A stretch of 64,000 bases of DNA from positions 62,001 through 126,000 of the forward strand of contig NZ_BAABWK010000001.1 in NCBI RefSeq assembly GCF_040362765.1, in the 5' to 3' direction. This document shows, piece after piece, positions 1-9,429 of this stretch. Position 1 is the first letter of the stretch. Every line of letters starts with the position of its first letter. The stretch comes from Pyruvatibacter sp. HU-CL02332 (GTDB lineage: Bacteria > Pseudomonadota > Alphaproteobacteria > CGMCC-115125). The notes below the pieces were generated by a model. It worked only from the letters and a program-made list of their open reading frames with translations, made no database searches and had not been told where the DNA came from. The position numbers were made by a program, and so were the translations under genes.

Positions 1-375
1 TTGGAAGAAATCCATTTCATGCAGCCAATTGGCGAATGGTGGGGCGTGCGCCACATGCTGCCGCGTATGATCCGCAACGCAAATCGTGAATTGATGGTGC
101 TGGAGGCCGAACTTGAAGCCCTTGCGCCCTTGTTGGTGAACCTCAAAATGCCAATTCAGGTGGTGCACGGTACGCAGGATAATCTGACGCCATTCCAGAA
201 TGTGTCGTACATGGAGGCGCATTTCACCTCTGCCCCCCTGACCGTGACCGTTCTTGAGGGCCAGAACCACTTTTTGCCCTGGAATTCCAAGGCAGAAATT
301 GATGCAGCCATTGACCGGGCCGCCAATTCCAGCCAATCAACACCCTCTGAAAGTGAGCTTTCAGAAACACCGTAA
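1..375 (+). CDS. Alpha/beta hydrolase, C-terminal part (partial)
   Basis: The frame is open from the first base and ends at TAA 373-375. The protein has the C-terminal half of an alpha/beta-hydrolase fold: the strand-Asp motif PIQVVHGTQDNLTPFQN (acid residue D of GTQD) and the His motif VLEGQNHFLPWN (catalytic-type His). The nucleophile elbow must lie upstream of the window. A TTG at base 1 could be read as a start, but the missing N-terminal half argues for truncation by the window edge. Substrate cannot be inferred. Confidence 0.8.
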   Translation: MEEIHFMQPIGEWWGVRHMLPRMIRNANRELMVLEAELEALAPLLVNLKMPIQVVHGTQDNLTPFQNVSYMEAHFTSAPLTVTVLEGQNHFLPWNSKAEIDAAIDRAANSSQSTPSESELSETP

Positions 376-457
376 CCTACCTGAAACGCGATTTGGGCGA
401 TCCTGCCAAGACGGGTAGATTGCCCGCGACCTGATTCACTCCTGCGCCGGACACCAT

Positions 458-1072
458 ATGGACCTGTCCTACGAAGGGCTCCTGGCCCTCATCGAGTCGT
501 TTTCCGACAACCAACTGCTGGTGATGTTGGCAATTACGATCGGCACCCTCATTCTTGAGGATGCGGCAACGGTGACGGCTGCCCTGTTGGCGTCAGAAGA
601 CGTGCTGCCTCATAGCGCAGCGCTGCTGTCGCTCTATGTCGGCATACTTTTCGGTGACCTTGGTCTCTATGGTCTGGGGGCCGCCGCGGCCCGTTGGCCG
701 CGGGCGCGACGTTGGGTGTCAGAACACAGAATAATGCGGGGCCGGGAGTTTCTAGAAGGCTCCCTCTTCGTCACGTTATTTGGTGCACGATGTATCCCCG
801 GCATGCGTCTTCCGACCTATACGGCAGCAGGATTTGTCGGCATTCCCTTCCCTCGTTTTGCCCTCTATGCAGGCGCATTGGCTGCTGGCTGGTCCACGGG
901 GCTCTACACCATTATCGCCATTCTGGGCGAAACAGTGCTCAATGAACTGGGGCCTTGGCGCTGGGGCGTTGCCGCACTTGTGATTGCCCTGGCCATTGTG
1001 TTGCCACGCGTTACAGAGAAAATCATCAAGAGCCGCAGTCAGAAAAAGGCTGCGCCGACTGATACGCCCTAA
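458..1072 (+). CDS. DedA/SNARE-associated family membrane protein
   Basis: A 204-residue integral membrane protein. DedA-family signs are an acidic pair in the first helix region (ILEDAATV, about residues 32-39), the glycine-rich GILFGDLGLYGLG segment (about 61-73) and ARCIPGMRLPTYTAAGF (about 109-125), which corresponds to the family's F/GR-x-PG-R motif. Members act in the inner membrane in lipid-carrier flipping and envelope homeostasis. It starts at ATG 458; no strong ribosome site is visible. The next gene begins 32 bases downstream on the same strand, so the two may be co-transcribed. Confidence 0.85.
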   Translation: MDLSYEGLLALIESFSDNQLLVMLAITIGTLILEDAATVTAALLASEDVLPHSAALLSLYVGILFGDLGLYGLGAAAARWPRARRWVSEHRIMRGREFLEGSLFVTLFGARCIPGMRLPTYTAAGFVGIPFPRFALYAGALAAGWSTGLYTIIAILGETVLNELGPWRWGVAALVIALAIVLPRVTEKIIKSRSQKKAAPTDTP

Positions 1073-1104
1073 GGGCACCTTTTCTTTTGCACGACACGAA
1101 ACCA

Positions 1105-2235
1105 ATGACCGGCACTGCAATTCCACCCAACCGCCCCATTCATGTCGGCATGCCGCCTCTCGATATGTCAGGCCCACCGGTTTCATTTTTTGAGTTCTGG
1201 CCGTCCTGGCTGTTTTACGCCCCCATCGCCCTTCAGTGGTGCTGGCTGGCCCTGCGCTATCGCGGACCGGGGCTGGCGCTCCTCGCCAATCCGTCGTTCC
1301 CCGACGGCGGCATGGCTGGCGAAAGCAAACTTGAAATCTTTGATATTCTTGAAGGCAAGGCCAAGGAAGCTACCGCCCGCTGGGTGCCTCTCACGCGCAC
1401 GACTGCCGATGATGCAGATGGTGCCGTTGATCTGGAAACTGCCTTAAGCGCCCTGCGGGACAAACATATTGAGCTGCCCATTGTTGCCAAGCCGGACATC
1501 GGCTGCCGCGGTGTTGGTGTGCAGCCAATCAGGTCGGTCGAAGATCTGAGGGCCTATCTGATCGGCTTTCCCGCTAGCGCCAGCATGGTTCTACAGGAAA
1601 TGATTGAGCACGAAGCAGAAGCCGGCGTGTTCTACATTCGCCTGCCGGGCGAAACCAAAGGTTCCATCTTCTCATTGACGTTGAAATACTTCCCCCACGT
1701 CATCGGTGATGGCGTTTCAACCCTCAAGGAGCTCATCTCTGCTGATGGTCGTGCTGGGGTACTGCAACACATCTACCTGCCCCGTCACTCGCACCAGCTC
1801 GACAAGGTATTGCCAAAGGGTGAGCCCTTCCGCCTTGCCTTTGCGGGCAGCCATTCCCGCGGCACGATCTTCAGGGATGGCGCGGCTTTCATAACCCCGC
1901 AGATGGAAGATGCCTTTGACGACGTCGCAAAGAGCATTCCCGAATTCTATATCGGGCGATTTGATGTGCGCTTTGAGAGCATGGAAAAGCTGCAGCGAGG
2001 CGAAGGCTTCAAGCTGATGGAAATCAACGGGGCCGGTGGCGAGGCAACCCACATCTGGGATCGTAAGACCACGCTGCGCCAAGCCTACGCCACCTTGTTT
2101 GAACAGAACCGGCTTCTGTTTGAAATTGGCTTCCGCAATCGCAAACGTGGTTTCAGGCCACCAAGCATCTGGCGGCTTTATGAAGCGTTCAGGCGTGAGC
2201 AAAACCTCTATGGCCGCTACCCGCTGACCAAGTAA
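1105..2235 (+). CDS. ATP-grasp domain protein
   Basis: A 376-residue protein from ATG 1105; an in-frame TTG at 1087 would add six residues and neither has a clear ribosome site. The second half looks like an ATP-grasp ligase: PIVAKPDIGCRGVGVQ (lysine about 129 plus a glycine-rich loop), MVLQEMIEHEAEAGVFYIR, FDVRFES and the metal-binding-type LMEINGAGGE near residue 304. The N-terminus has a hydrophobic aromatic stretch (FFEFWPSWLFYAPIALQW) suggesting membrane association. The nearest named relatives are D-Ala-D-Ala-ligase-like proteins, but the substrate is not identifiable. It follows the DedA gene closely. Confidence 0.7.
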   Translation: MTGTAIPPNRPIHVGMPPLDMSGPPVSFFEFWPSWLFYAPIALQWCWLALRYRGPGLALLANPSFPDGGMAGESKLEIFDILEGKAKEATARWVPLTRTTADDADGAVDLETALSALRDKHIELPIVAKPDIGCRGVGVQPIRSVEDLRAYLIGFPASASMVLQEMIEHEAEAGVFYIRLPGETKGSIFSLTLKYFPHVIGDGVSTLKELISADGRAGVLQHIYLPRHSHQLDKVLPKGEPFRLAFAGSHSRGTIFRDGAAFITPQMEDAFDDVAKSIPEFYIGRFDVRFESMEKLQRGEGFKLMEINGAGGEATHIWDRKTTLRQAYATLFEQNRLLFEIGFRNRKRGFRPPSIWRLYEAFRREQNLYGRYPLTK

Positions 2236-2253
2236 AACAGGGCTGGCGCGCGA

Positions 2254-2841
2254 TCAAAGTTCAGGGCGCCAATGGCTCATGCGGTCATCAAGGTCCGGCC
2301 GCACCCGTTCGTTTGGAGGCGTGACGACTGACCCGAAATACATGAAGCCCGCCACACGCTCGTTCTCATGCAGGCGCATCGCCTGCAGAACCATGGGATC
2401 ATAGGCATACCATTCGGTCAGCCACTGCCCGGCCAGCCCCATGGCGGACGCAGCGTTGAGCATGTTCTGGCATACCGCACCGGACGACAAAATCTGTTCC
2501 CACTCGGGTATTTTGGAGTCTGGATTCACCACAGAGATGACAGCGACGACCGCCTTGGCTCGGGTAAATCGCTCGCGCTCGAACTGCCGCCGATCATCTT
2601 CGTCGGGCATACCGCTGGCGAGATAGGCTGCCTCCAGCACACCGCCGAACTGAGCGCGCGCACTTCCCTCAAAGACGATGAAGCGCCAAGGGCCCAGCTT
2701 GCCGTGATCCGGCACACGAAGACCGGCCTTCAGAATGTCGGACAACTGATCTGCATCCGGACCGTCCTGCCCCATATCCCGGGCAACAATGGAGCGGCGC
2801 TTTTTCAGAAGCTGGACGAGGTCGTTGGGCGAATTGGTCAT
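2254..2841 (-). CDS. Nitroreductase family protein (YdjA-like)
   Basis: A 195-residue FMN-dependent nitroreductase-fold protein. The N-terminal KRRSIVARDM matches the family's FMN-phosphate RRS motif, followed by GLRVPDHGKLGPWRFIVFEG, typical of the short YdjA-like group. Later come SSGAVCQNMLNAASAMGLAGQW and FMYFGSVV. It probably reduces nitro or quinone-type substrates with NAD(P)H in the cytoplasm. ATG 2841 is chosen because TAGG lies nine bases upstream; a GTG at 2847 is too close to it. Convergent with the ATP-grasp gene. Confidence 0.85.
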   Translation of the reverse strand: MTNSPNDLVQLLKKRRSIVARDMGQDGPDADQLSDILKAGLRVPDHGKLGPWRFIVFEGSARAQFGGVLEAAYLASGMPDEDDRRQFERERFTRAKAVVAVISVVNPDSKIPEWEQILSSGAVCQNMLNAASAMGLAGQWLTEWYAYDPMVLQAMRLHENERVAGFMYFGSVVTPPNERVRPDLDDRMSHWRPEL

Positions 2842-2921
2842 ACTCACAAGCCTACAGGTTGGCGATCTTCACCCGCCAACGTAGTGGCTTTGCGTGCAAT
2901 CGCAAGCAGAAGCCACGCAAA

Positions 2922-4658
2922 CTACTGAGAGACAGTACCCTCAATATCCGCGCGGATTTGCGACGCTGGAGACGAGAGCAATCCAACCACGTCGATGTCA
3001 GGCGGGGATATTTTGCCTGACCCCTTTGCACCAGAGCGCAACTGCGCCAATGAAAAATCCATCCGCACATCGTAGGTCCGTTCGGTTTGATTGCGCAGAC
3101 GCTGCTCGGCCTCGTACCAGGCACGCTTGGTATTGCCATCTTTGCAGGACGCGAGTTCCGCAGGATCAGTCGCACCCCAGCGCCGCTCCGGGCAGTGGTA
3201 CGGGTCAAACGACAGATCAAACAGCCGGTTCTGCACCTCATCAAACCCAAGTTCGACGGGGGCGCCCGCAGAGTTTGTATAGGTGATGGAGCAAGCAGCC
3301 ACTTCCTGACGATAAACAGAAAGCAGATCAGCGCGCACATCTGTACCGGTGTACTTCACCCGTTCACTGCCATTCTCGACAAGCTCCACGAACCGGGCAA
3401 TCTCGTCGCGCAGCTCTACAAAGGATGTTTTCAGCCGCGCATCACGTGACGGCGTGGAATAGGTTTCCCACTCACCGCTCGTCCCATAGATGTTCTGAGG
3501 CAGGCGCGACGGTTGTGCCTTGCGGTTGATGCCGCCGGAAACCGCTTCCTCTACCGCATACACACGATAGGTCAGGTCATCACACAGACCGCGCATCATG
3601 TTGCGCGTTTCTGTCAGCGGATCATAGACGAGGTTACGCCCGGCAACCGCCGTGCGGACCCAGTCATAATAGTTGAGCCGCTGACCATTGAAGGCAAAGG
3701 ACGCTCCCTGCCACTGACGCTTGTTCTGCGTGCCATTGCCAAAATATTGATCGACTGAGAAATCTTCCAGATCACTATTTTGCGTATAGGTATATCGGCC
3801 ACCGACGAGACTGCCATCCGGTGCCCGTGTGGCACCGACAAGCTGAACAGGGCGCCAGTTCTTGAACCCCGCGCCCATTGTAGGCCTAGCTCGCACAAAC
3901 TTGCGGCCATAGACACCACGGGTGATTGAATTGTCCGGGTGGGCGTCGATGTAATGAATGCGTCCGTCTGGATCGACCCGGTACACGACTGCTACATGAC
4001 CATTGGGGTCATAGATGTTTGTGCCCGGGCGAATGGAACGTGGGTCAACGCTGCTGGAATAGTGATCCGCTGGCAGGCCCCGCTTCTCTTCAGGGTGATA
4101 GCGATACATCGCCGTCGACACGTAGTTCGAGACCCGGCGCAGCACATCCGGCCCGTCCATGGGTTGCTGGCCAGGCCAGTTGATTACCACTGCTTTTTCA
4201 ATGATGCGGTTGCCCGATGCCACATACCGCACGTCGCGCGTATAGCCATTGGGGGCCACAGCAGAAGCAAAGGCGAACGGCAGACCATTCATCCACGCGA
4301 AATAGCCGCGCAGGGTGTAAGGCAGGTCCGCGCAGTCTGCAAAGTAGTTCACGCCGCGCGGGTTGCTGCCGCGATAGACATTGGCGGCATGCTTCAGGCA
4401 CTGATCCGTCGTGCGGCAGTTGCTTTCACCAATGGCCGTGATGAAATCCTCGTAGGCCTTCTCATCAGTTGCGGTCCAGCGGTCACGCAGGATGCGCCAC
4501 GACCGGTCTGTCCGGACCGGCGGCAGTGGTGCCGCAGCGTCAGATGACTGGTCAAACTGTGTTGGATTTGTCTGGGCGAGTGCAGCAGAGGGAGCCGTGG
4601 CACCGGCCAAAGAAACAACACCCGCAACAATTGCGGACGCGCAAATTCGAGATCGCAT
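2922..4658 (-). CDS. Secreted hypothetical protein with possible papain-like Cys-His core
   Basis: A 578-residue protein. ATG 4658 is preferred over an upstream ATG at 4706 because it directly begins a signal peptide (MRSRICASAIVAGVVSLAG, cleavage near ALAQ-T). I do not recognise the family. NYFADCADLPYTLRGYFAWM (C109) and a later strand pair GHVAVVYRV (H221) with RIHYIDAHPDN look like the Cys-helix and His-strand of NlpC/P60 or CHAP-type papain-like hydrolases. The remainder (about 260-578) has no motif I know. It is predicted exported and perhaps acts on the envelope. It is divergent from the first chemoreceptor gene. Confidence 0.6.
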   Translation of the reverse strand: MRSRICASAIVAGVVSLAGATAPSAALAQTNPTQFDQSSDAAAPLPPVRTDRSWRILRDRWTATDEKAYEDFITAIGESNCRTTDQCLKHAANVYRGSNPRGVNYFADCADLPYTLRGYFAWMNGLPFAFASAVAPNGYTRDVRYVASGNRIIEKAVVINWPGQQPMDGPDVLRRVSNYVSTAMYRYHPEEKRGLPADHYSSSVDPRSIRPGTNIYDPNGHVAVVYRVDPDGRIHYIDAHPDNSITRGVYGRKFVRARPTMGAGFKNWRPVQLVGATRAPDGSLVGGRYTYTQNSDLEDFSVDQYFGNGTQNKRQWQGASFAFNGQRLNYYDWVRTAVAGRNLVYDPLTETRNMMRGLCDDLTYRVYAVEEAVSGGINRKAQPSRLPQNIYGTSGEWETYSTPSRDARLKTSFVELRDEIARFVELVENGSERVKYTGTDVRADLLSVYRQEVAACSITYTNSAGAPVELGFDEVQNRLFDLSFDPYHCPERRWGATDPAELASCKDGNTKRAWYEAEQRLRNQTERTYDVRMDFSLAQLRSGAKGSGKISPPDIDVVGLLSSPASQIRADIEGTVSQ

Positions 4659-4711
4659 ACCCAGCCCTTCGATTTCTTCAACAGCACCCGGGTAGAAGGT
4701 TAACAAGTTCT

Positions 4712-4723
4712 GACGCTAGCGTC
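4712..4723. promoter_or_regulatory. 12-bp perfect palindrome between divergent genes
   Basis: GACGCTAGCGTC is a perfect palindrome lying between the divergent secreted-protein gene (start 4658) and the chemoreceptor gene (start 4845). Just beside it are two near-repeats of CTGCAAC (4724-4745). The position suits an operator for either gene; no regulator is identified. Confidence 0.35.
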
Positions 4724-4844
4724 GCTGCAACTTTTCTGCAACCAAGCCGAGTTTACGCAACTTTAAAGTGTGACCTCTAATTATGCACTCGGGGACTAGC
4801 CGGGATGCGTCAACGAATGCGCCCGGTCTGTTAGGGGCTGCAGA

Positions 4845-7001
4845 ATGCACATCAAATCTTTGTCTTCCATGAAACTGTCGCGCAAACTGCCGGCGGTCAT
4901 AATCGGACTTGCGGCAACGGCCGCGCTTGTAACCAGTGTTCTAGGCTTTTTCGGCGCTCGGTCGGCGCTGGACCATGCCATTGAAAAAGAACTCATGGTC
5001 ATCTCGACTGATCGGGCACATGCCGTTGAGACCTACCTCAAGAGCATCGATGAAGAGATCAAATTCCTTGCCAGCAATGACATGATCGCAGATGCGGTCA
5101 TTTCCTTCACGGACGGCTGGAAAGCATTGCAAAGCCAGCAGACATCAACGCTGCAGAAGCATTACATCACAGAAAATCCCAATCCCATCGGATCCAAGGA
5201 AGTTCTTGATCAGGCGCGGGATGGCTCGCTGTATTCGGATTATCACGGCTACTATCACCCGTGGTTCCGCGACCTCCAGCAAAGCCGCGAATATTATGAT
5301 GTCTTCCTGTTCGATACGGATGGCAACCTGATCTATTCCGTCTTCAAGGAACTCGACTACGCCACCAACCTTGCCTCCGGTGAGTGGGCAGACAGCGGCC
5401 TTGGCAGGGTTTTCCGCGCTGCCTCCAAGGCAGCCGTCGGGGAAACAGTATTTGACGACTTTGCGCCTTACGGGCCTTCCGCTGATGCACCCGCCAGCTT
5501 TATCGCAACACCTGTCTTCGACCGCAACAACACCCGTATCGGCGTGATCGCCTACCAGATGCCGGCTGGCGTCATCAACCGGATCATGGCCGAAGTCGAA
5601 GGGTTGGGAGAAACCGGGCAGAGCTACATTGTCGGCAGCGATCTTCTGATGCGATCGAATTCCCGCTTTCAGGAAGAAAGCACGATGCTGACCGTCAAAG
5701 TGGATAGTCCTGCCGTGCATCATGCACTGGAAGGTGGCCATGGCGTCGACATTGAGCCAAGCCTCGAAGGCCAGGAAGCATTTGCTGCTTATTCACTGGT
5801 GGATGTGTTTGGCATCAAATGGGCCGTGATTGCCGAGATTGAAATCGCTGAGGCAGAGAAGGAAGTAACCACCCTCCTCTACGTCTTCATGGTCGTCGGC
5901 CTCATCGTTATTCTCTGCGCCGGCGTTCTGGGCACCTTGATGTCCAGACATGTCTCCAAACCTGTTACCGCGATGACGGGCGCCATGAGGCGTCTTGCTG
6001 ACAAAGACTGGTCCGTCGAGATTCCCTACACCGATCGCCAGGACGAAATCGGCGAGATGGCAAGTGCCGTCCTGGTGTTCAAGGACAACGGCCAGGAAGC
6101 GGAACGGCTGCAGGCGAACGAAGCTGAACGCGAGGCGCGGGCCGCTGAAGAAAAACGCCAGGCCATGAACCAGCTGGCAGATTCCTTTGAAACCTCTGTG
6201 GGAGAAATCGTGGAAGCGGTTTCAGCCACCGCAATGGACCTCAAGGAAACCGCACAGGGTGTTGCCGCCATTGCCGAAGAAACCACTGCCCAGTCTGCAA
6301 CTGTTGCGGCTGCAGCAGAGGAGTCTTCCGTCAATGTGCAAACCGTGTCCTCAGCCACAGAGGAAATGTCCGCATCAATCTCTGAAATGCAGCAGCAAGT
6401 CATGCGCTCACGCGACGTGTCCGAACATGCAGCAGAGAGTGTGGAACAGGCAGTAGGACAGGTGACCGGTCTTTCCGATGCCGCCAATCAGATTGGGGAT
6501 GTACTGGGTCTTATCCAGGACATTGCAGAACAGACCAATCTCCTGGCTCTCAACGCCACCATTGAAGCAGCCCGCGCCGGAGACGCCGGCAAGGGCTTCG
6601 CCGTGGTTGCCAGCGAAGTGAAGTCTCTGGCCACCCAGACCCAGAAAGCAACGGAGCAAATCCGGCAGCAGATTGAGGGTGTTCAGACGGAAAGCCAGAC
6701 TGCGGTTGCTGCCATTGGTGGCATTCGGGAAGTAATCAGTCAGGTGACTGAAATCTCCCAGTCCATTGCGGTTGCCATTGAAGAACAGACGGCCGCAACC
6801 GGTGAAATTGCCCGCAACGCGCAACAGGCAGCCAGCGGCACACATGAGGTCTCTTCCAGTGTGCAGGGTGTCAGCGAAGCGTCACAGCAGGCATCAGCGG
6901 CATCGACTGAACTTCTGGCATCATCCAACAGCCTTGCAGAACAGGGCGATACCCTGCGTGAGCGGATGGGCACCTTCATTGAGAAGGTCAGAGCCGCATA
7001 G
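4845..7001 (+). CDS. Methyl-accepting chemotaxis protein 1
   Basis: A 718-residue chemoreceptor. Order: TM1 about residues 15-37, a large periplasmic sensor (about 38-340, with [12 protein letters not shown] and [10 protein letters not shown] motifs and a Cache-like [15 protein letters not shown]), TM2 about 344-367, HAMP about 368-420, then the long coiled-coil signalling domain with the hairpin tip [20 protein letters not shown]. There is no C-terminal CheR-tethering pentapeptide; it ends in EKVRAA. AGGGG seven bases before ATG 4845 supports the start. The ligand is unknown. The next gene is a paralogue, indicating tandem duplication. Confidence 0.93.
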   Translation: MHIKSLSSMKLSRKLPAVIIGLAATAALVTSVLGFFGARSALDHAIEKELMVISTDRAHAVETYLKSIDEEIKFLASNDMIADAVISFTDGWKALQSQQTSTLQKHYITENPNPIGSKEVLDQARDGSLYSDYHGYYHPWFRDLQQSREYYDVFLFDTDGNLIYSVFKELDYATNLASGEWADSGLGRVFRAASKAAVGETVFDDFAPYGPSADAPASFIATPVFDRNNTRIGVIAYQMPAGVINRIMAEVEGLGETGQSYIVGSDLLMRSNSRFQEESTMLTVKVDSPAVHHALEGGHGVDIEPSLEGQEAFAAYSLVDVFGIKWAVIAEIEIAEAEKEVTTLLYVFMVVGLIVILCAGVLGTLMSRHVSKPVTAMTGAMRRLADKDWSVEIPYTDRQDEIGEMASAVLVFKDNGQEAERLQANEAEREARAAEEKRQAMNQLADSFETSVGEIVEAVSATAMDLKETAQGVAAIAEETTAQSATVAAAAEESSVNVQTVSSATEEMSASISEMQQQVMRSRDVSEHAAESVEQAVGQVTGLSDAANQIGDVLGLIQDIAEQTNLLALNATIEAARAGDAGKGFAVVASEVKSLATQTQKATEQIRQQIEGVQTESQTAVAAIGGIREVISQVTEISQSIAVAIEEQTAATGEIARNAQQAASGTHEVSSSVQGVSEASQQASAASTELLASSNSLAEQGDTLRERMGTFIEKVRAA

Positions 7002-7041
7002 TCCGAATACGGACGATACAGCCAAATACCAAGGAACTACT

Positions 7042-7071
7042 GAAAGGCGTCCGGGCAACCGGGCGCCTTTC
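7042..7071 (+). terminator. Rho-independent terminator after MCP 1
   Basis: A 13-bp stem (one G-T wobble) from GAAAGGCG to CGCCTTTC closes on a GCAA tetraloop at 7055-7058 and is followed by a short T-rich tail (7072-7079). It lies 40 bases after the first chemoreceptor gene and separates the two receptor genes transcriptionally. Confidence 0.85.
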
Positions 7072-7198
7072 TACTTTTGCGCGTACCACAAGATTATACA
7101 CGCATTGCGGGTTCACCCAAATTTAGGCTGCAACCCATAGCGTCTTATCCCGAAACATAACCCGCCACGTCAATTTCAGTGACCCTCGGAGCAGCTTG

Positions 7199-9355
7199 AT
7201 GCGCGCACCCCGCCTTTCTGAACTCACACTCTCCCAAAAACTTCCCGCCGTCATGATCGGCCTGACCGTAGCTGCGGTGACGATCACGACATCACTGGCT
7301 TTCTTCGGAGCCAAGGATGCCCTGGATACACAAGTCAGCAACAAGCTGACGAATGTCGCTGCGGACCGCGCTCTCGAGGTTGAAGAATACGTGGATGCAC
7401 TCGGGCAGGAACTCGCAATCCTGGCTGCCAGTACAACCGTCATTGAAGCAATTGGCGCATTCGACGACGCATGGTTGTCCCTTGGCAGCAACGCGGCTCA
7501 GAAGCTCCAGCGCGACTACATTACGGACAATCCCTACCCCGCGGACAAGCGACATGAGCTGCTGACAAAGGAAGACGGGTCCTTCTACTCCCACACCCAC
7601 AGCTACTACCACCCATGGTTCCGCGACCTGCAGCAGCGTCGTGGCTATGACGATGTCTATCTCTTCACGACATCAGGTGATCTCGCCTACACCGTCTTCA
7701 AGGACGCGGACTTCGCAACCGACTTTGCAAATGGCGAATGGGCACAGTCCGGCCTGGGGCGGGTGTTCAACGCAGCGATCAAAGCTGACGCGGGAACCAT
7801 CATCTTTGAGGACTTTTCTGCCTACGGCCCCTCTTCCGGCCAGCCGGCCAGTTTCATCGGGATGCCGGTATTTGACCGCATCGGCAATCGCGCAGGCGTC
7901 ATCGCCTATCAGATCCCAGCAAGCGTCATCAATGGTCTGATGGCCAAGAGCAATGGATTGGGTGAGACCGCCGAAAGCTTCCTGGTTGGACCAGATAAGC
8001 TCATGCGCTCGGACTCACGCTTCAGCGCCACACCGACCACCCTAAGTCGCAACGTAACATCCAATGCGGCGTCATTGGGCTTGTCGGGCAATGCTGGTGT
8101 CATCTCCTCAGTAAACCTGATGGGCGAAGACGCCTATGCCGCCTATGACCATATTTCACTGTTCGGCAAGGACTGGGCGGTGGTCGTGGAAATCAGCAAG
8201 GCGGAAGCTGAAGCCGAGATCTCGGCTCTTCTCATTCAGTTTCTGGTCGTGGCCACCCTGGTTCTCGTCGGCGCAGCAGCGGTTGGCTTCTTTGTTGCCC
8301 GCGGCATCACCAAGCCTCTTACCGCGATGACATCTGCAATGGACGGCCTCTCCAACAAGGATTGGTCCATCAACATCCCAAGTCTTGACCGCAAGGATGA
8401 GATCGGCGCCATGGCGCAGGCAGTTCAGATTTTCAAAACAGCGGGCCAGGACGCCGATCGCCTTCAGGCTGAAGAAGCCGAACGTGAGGCGCGTATGGCG
8501 AAAGAAAAACAGCAGGCAATGAACCAGATCGCGGACGATTTTGAATTGTCCGTAGGTGAAGTTGTTGAGGCCGTTGCCTCAACAGCGCGCGACCTGAAGG
8601 ACACGGCTCAGGGCGTCTCCTCCATTGCAGAGGAAACAACTGCGCAGTCTGCCAATGTTGCAGCTGCGGCCGAAGAATCTTCGGTCAACGTACAAACCGT
8701 GTCCTCTGCGACTGAGGAAATGTCGGCATCAATTTCAGAAATGCAGCAGCAGGTTCTCCGGTCGCGCGATGTGTCCGAGCAGGCCGCCGAAAACGTTGAG
8801 CAGGCTGCTGGTCAGGTAACCGGGCTGTCAGATGCTGCCAACCAGATTGGGGACGTGCTGGAGCTTATTCAGGACATCGCAGAACAGACAAACCTGCTCG
8901 CCCTCAATGCCACCATCGAAGCAGCACGTGCCGGCGATGCGGGCAAAGGCTTTGCGGTGGTCGCCAGCGAAGTAAAGTCACTGGCAACCCAGACCCAGAA
9001 AGCAACCGAGCAGATCCGTCAGCAGATTGAAGGCGTGCAGTCTGAAAGCAAAACGGCTGTGGCAGCCATCAGCAGCATCCGGGATGTGATTGCCCAGGTG
9101 ACGGAGATCAGCCAGTCCATTGCGCTCGCAATTGAGGAACAGGCAGCAGCAACCAATGAAATCGCTGGCAATGCTCAGCAGGCGGCCAATGGGACGCAGG
9201 AAGTGTCTTCCAGTGTGCTTGGTGTCAGCGAAGCATCCCAGCAGGCTTCAGCAGCATCGACCCAGCTGCTGTCATCATCAAACACACTGGCCGAACAAGG
9301 CGACACACTGCGCGAGCGCATGAACGCCTTCGTCAACCAGATCCGGGCAGCATAG
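7199..9355 (+). CDS. Methyl-accepting chemotaxis protein 2 (paralogue of MCP 1)
   Basis: A 718-residue chemoreceptor with the same architecture as its upstream neighbour: TM1 near residues 15-37, periplasmic sensor sharing [11 protein letters not shown] and [15 protein letters not shown]2 about 342-365, HAMP, and signalling coiled coil with the identical hairpin tip. The signalling half is far more alike between the two proteins than the sensor half. No CheR tether is present. ATG 7199 has GGAG seven bases upstream; the preceding in-frame TTG is not needed. The sensor divergence suggests a different ligand. Confidence 0.93.
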   Translation: MRAPRLSELTLSQKLPAVMIGLTVAAVTITTSLAFFGAKDALDTQVSNKLTNVAADRALEVEEYVDALGQELAILAASTTVIEAIGAFDDAWLSLGSNAAQKLQRDYITDNPYPADKRHELLTKEDGSFYSHTHSYYHPWFRDLQQRRGYDDVYLFTTSGDLAYTVFKDADFATDFANGEWAQSGLGRVFNAAIKADAGTIIFEDFSAYGPSSGQPASFIGMPVFDRIGNRAGVIAYQIPASVINGLMAKSNGLGETAESFLVGPDKLMRSDSRFSATPTTLSRNVTSNAASLGLSGNAGVISSVNLMGEDAYAAYDHISLFGKDWAVVVEISKAEAEAEISALLIQFLVVATLVLVGAAAVGFFVARGITKPLTAMTSAMDGLSNKDWSINIPSLDRKDEIGAMAQAVQIFKTAGQDADRLQAEEAEREARMAKEKQQAMNQIADDFELSVGEVVEAVASTARDLKDTAQGVSSIAEETTAQSANVAAAAEESSVNVQTVSSATEEMSASISEMQQQVLRSRDVSEQAAENVEQAAGQVTGLSDAANQIGDVLELIQDIAEQTNLLALNATIEAARAGDAGKGFAVVASEVKSLATQTQKATEQIRQQIEGVQSESKTAVAAISSIRDVIAQVTEISQSIALAIEEQAAATNEIAGNAQQAANGTQEVSSSVLGVSEASQQASAASTQLLSSSNTLAEQGDTLRERMNAFVNQIRAA

Positions 9356-9376
9356 ACCTAGTACAAGTTCCAAAGA

Positions 9377-9409
9377 AAAAGGGCGGCACCTTCTGGGTGC
9401 CGCCCTTTT
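9377..9409. terminator. Bidirectional terminator between MCP 2 and thrS
   Basis: A 14-bp stem: AAAA plus GGGCGGCACC (9381-9390) pairs with GGTGCCGCCC plus TTTT (9396-9409), loop TTCTG. The flanking A and T runs give a U-tract on both strands, suiting the convergent chemoreceptor and thrS genes. Confidence 0.9.
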
Positions 9410-9429
9410 GCATTGTTACGAGCCTGCCG

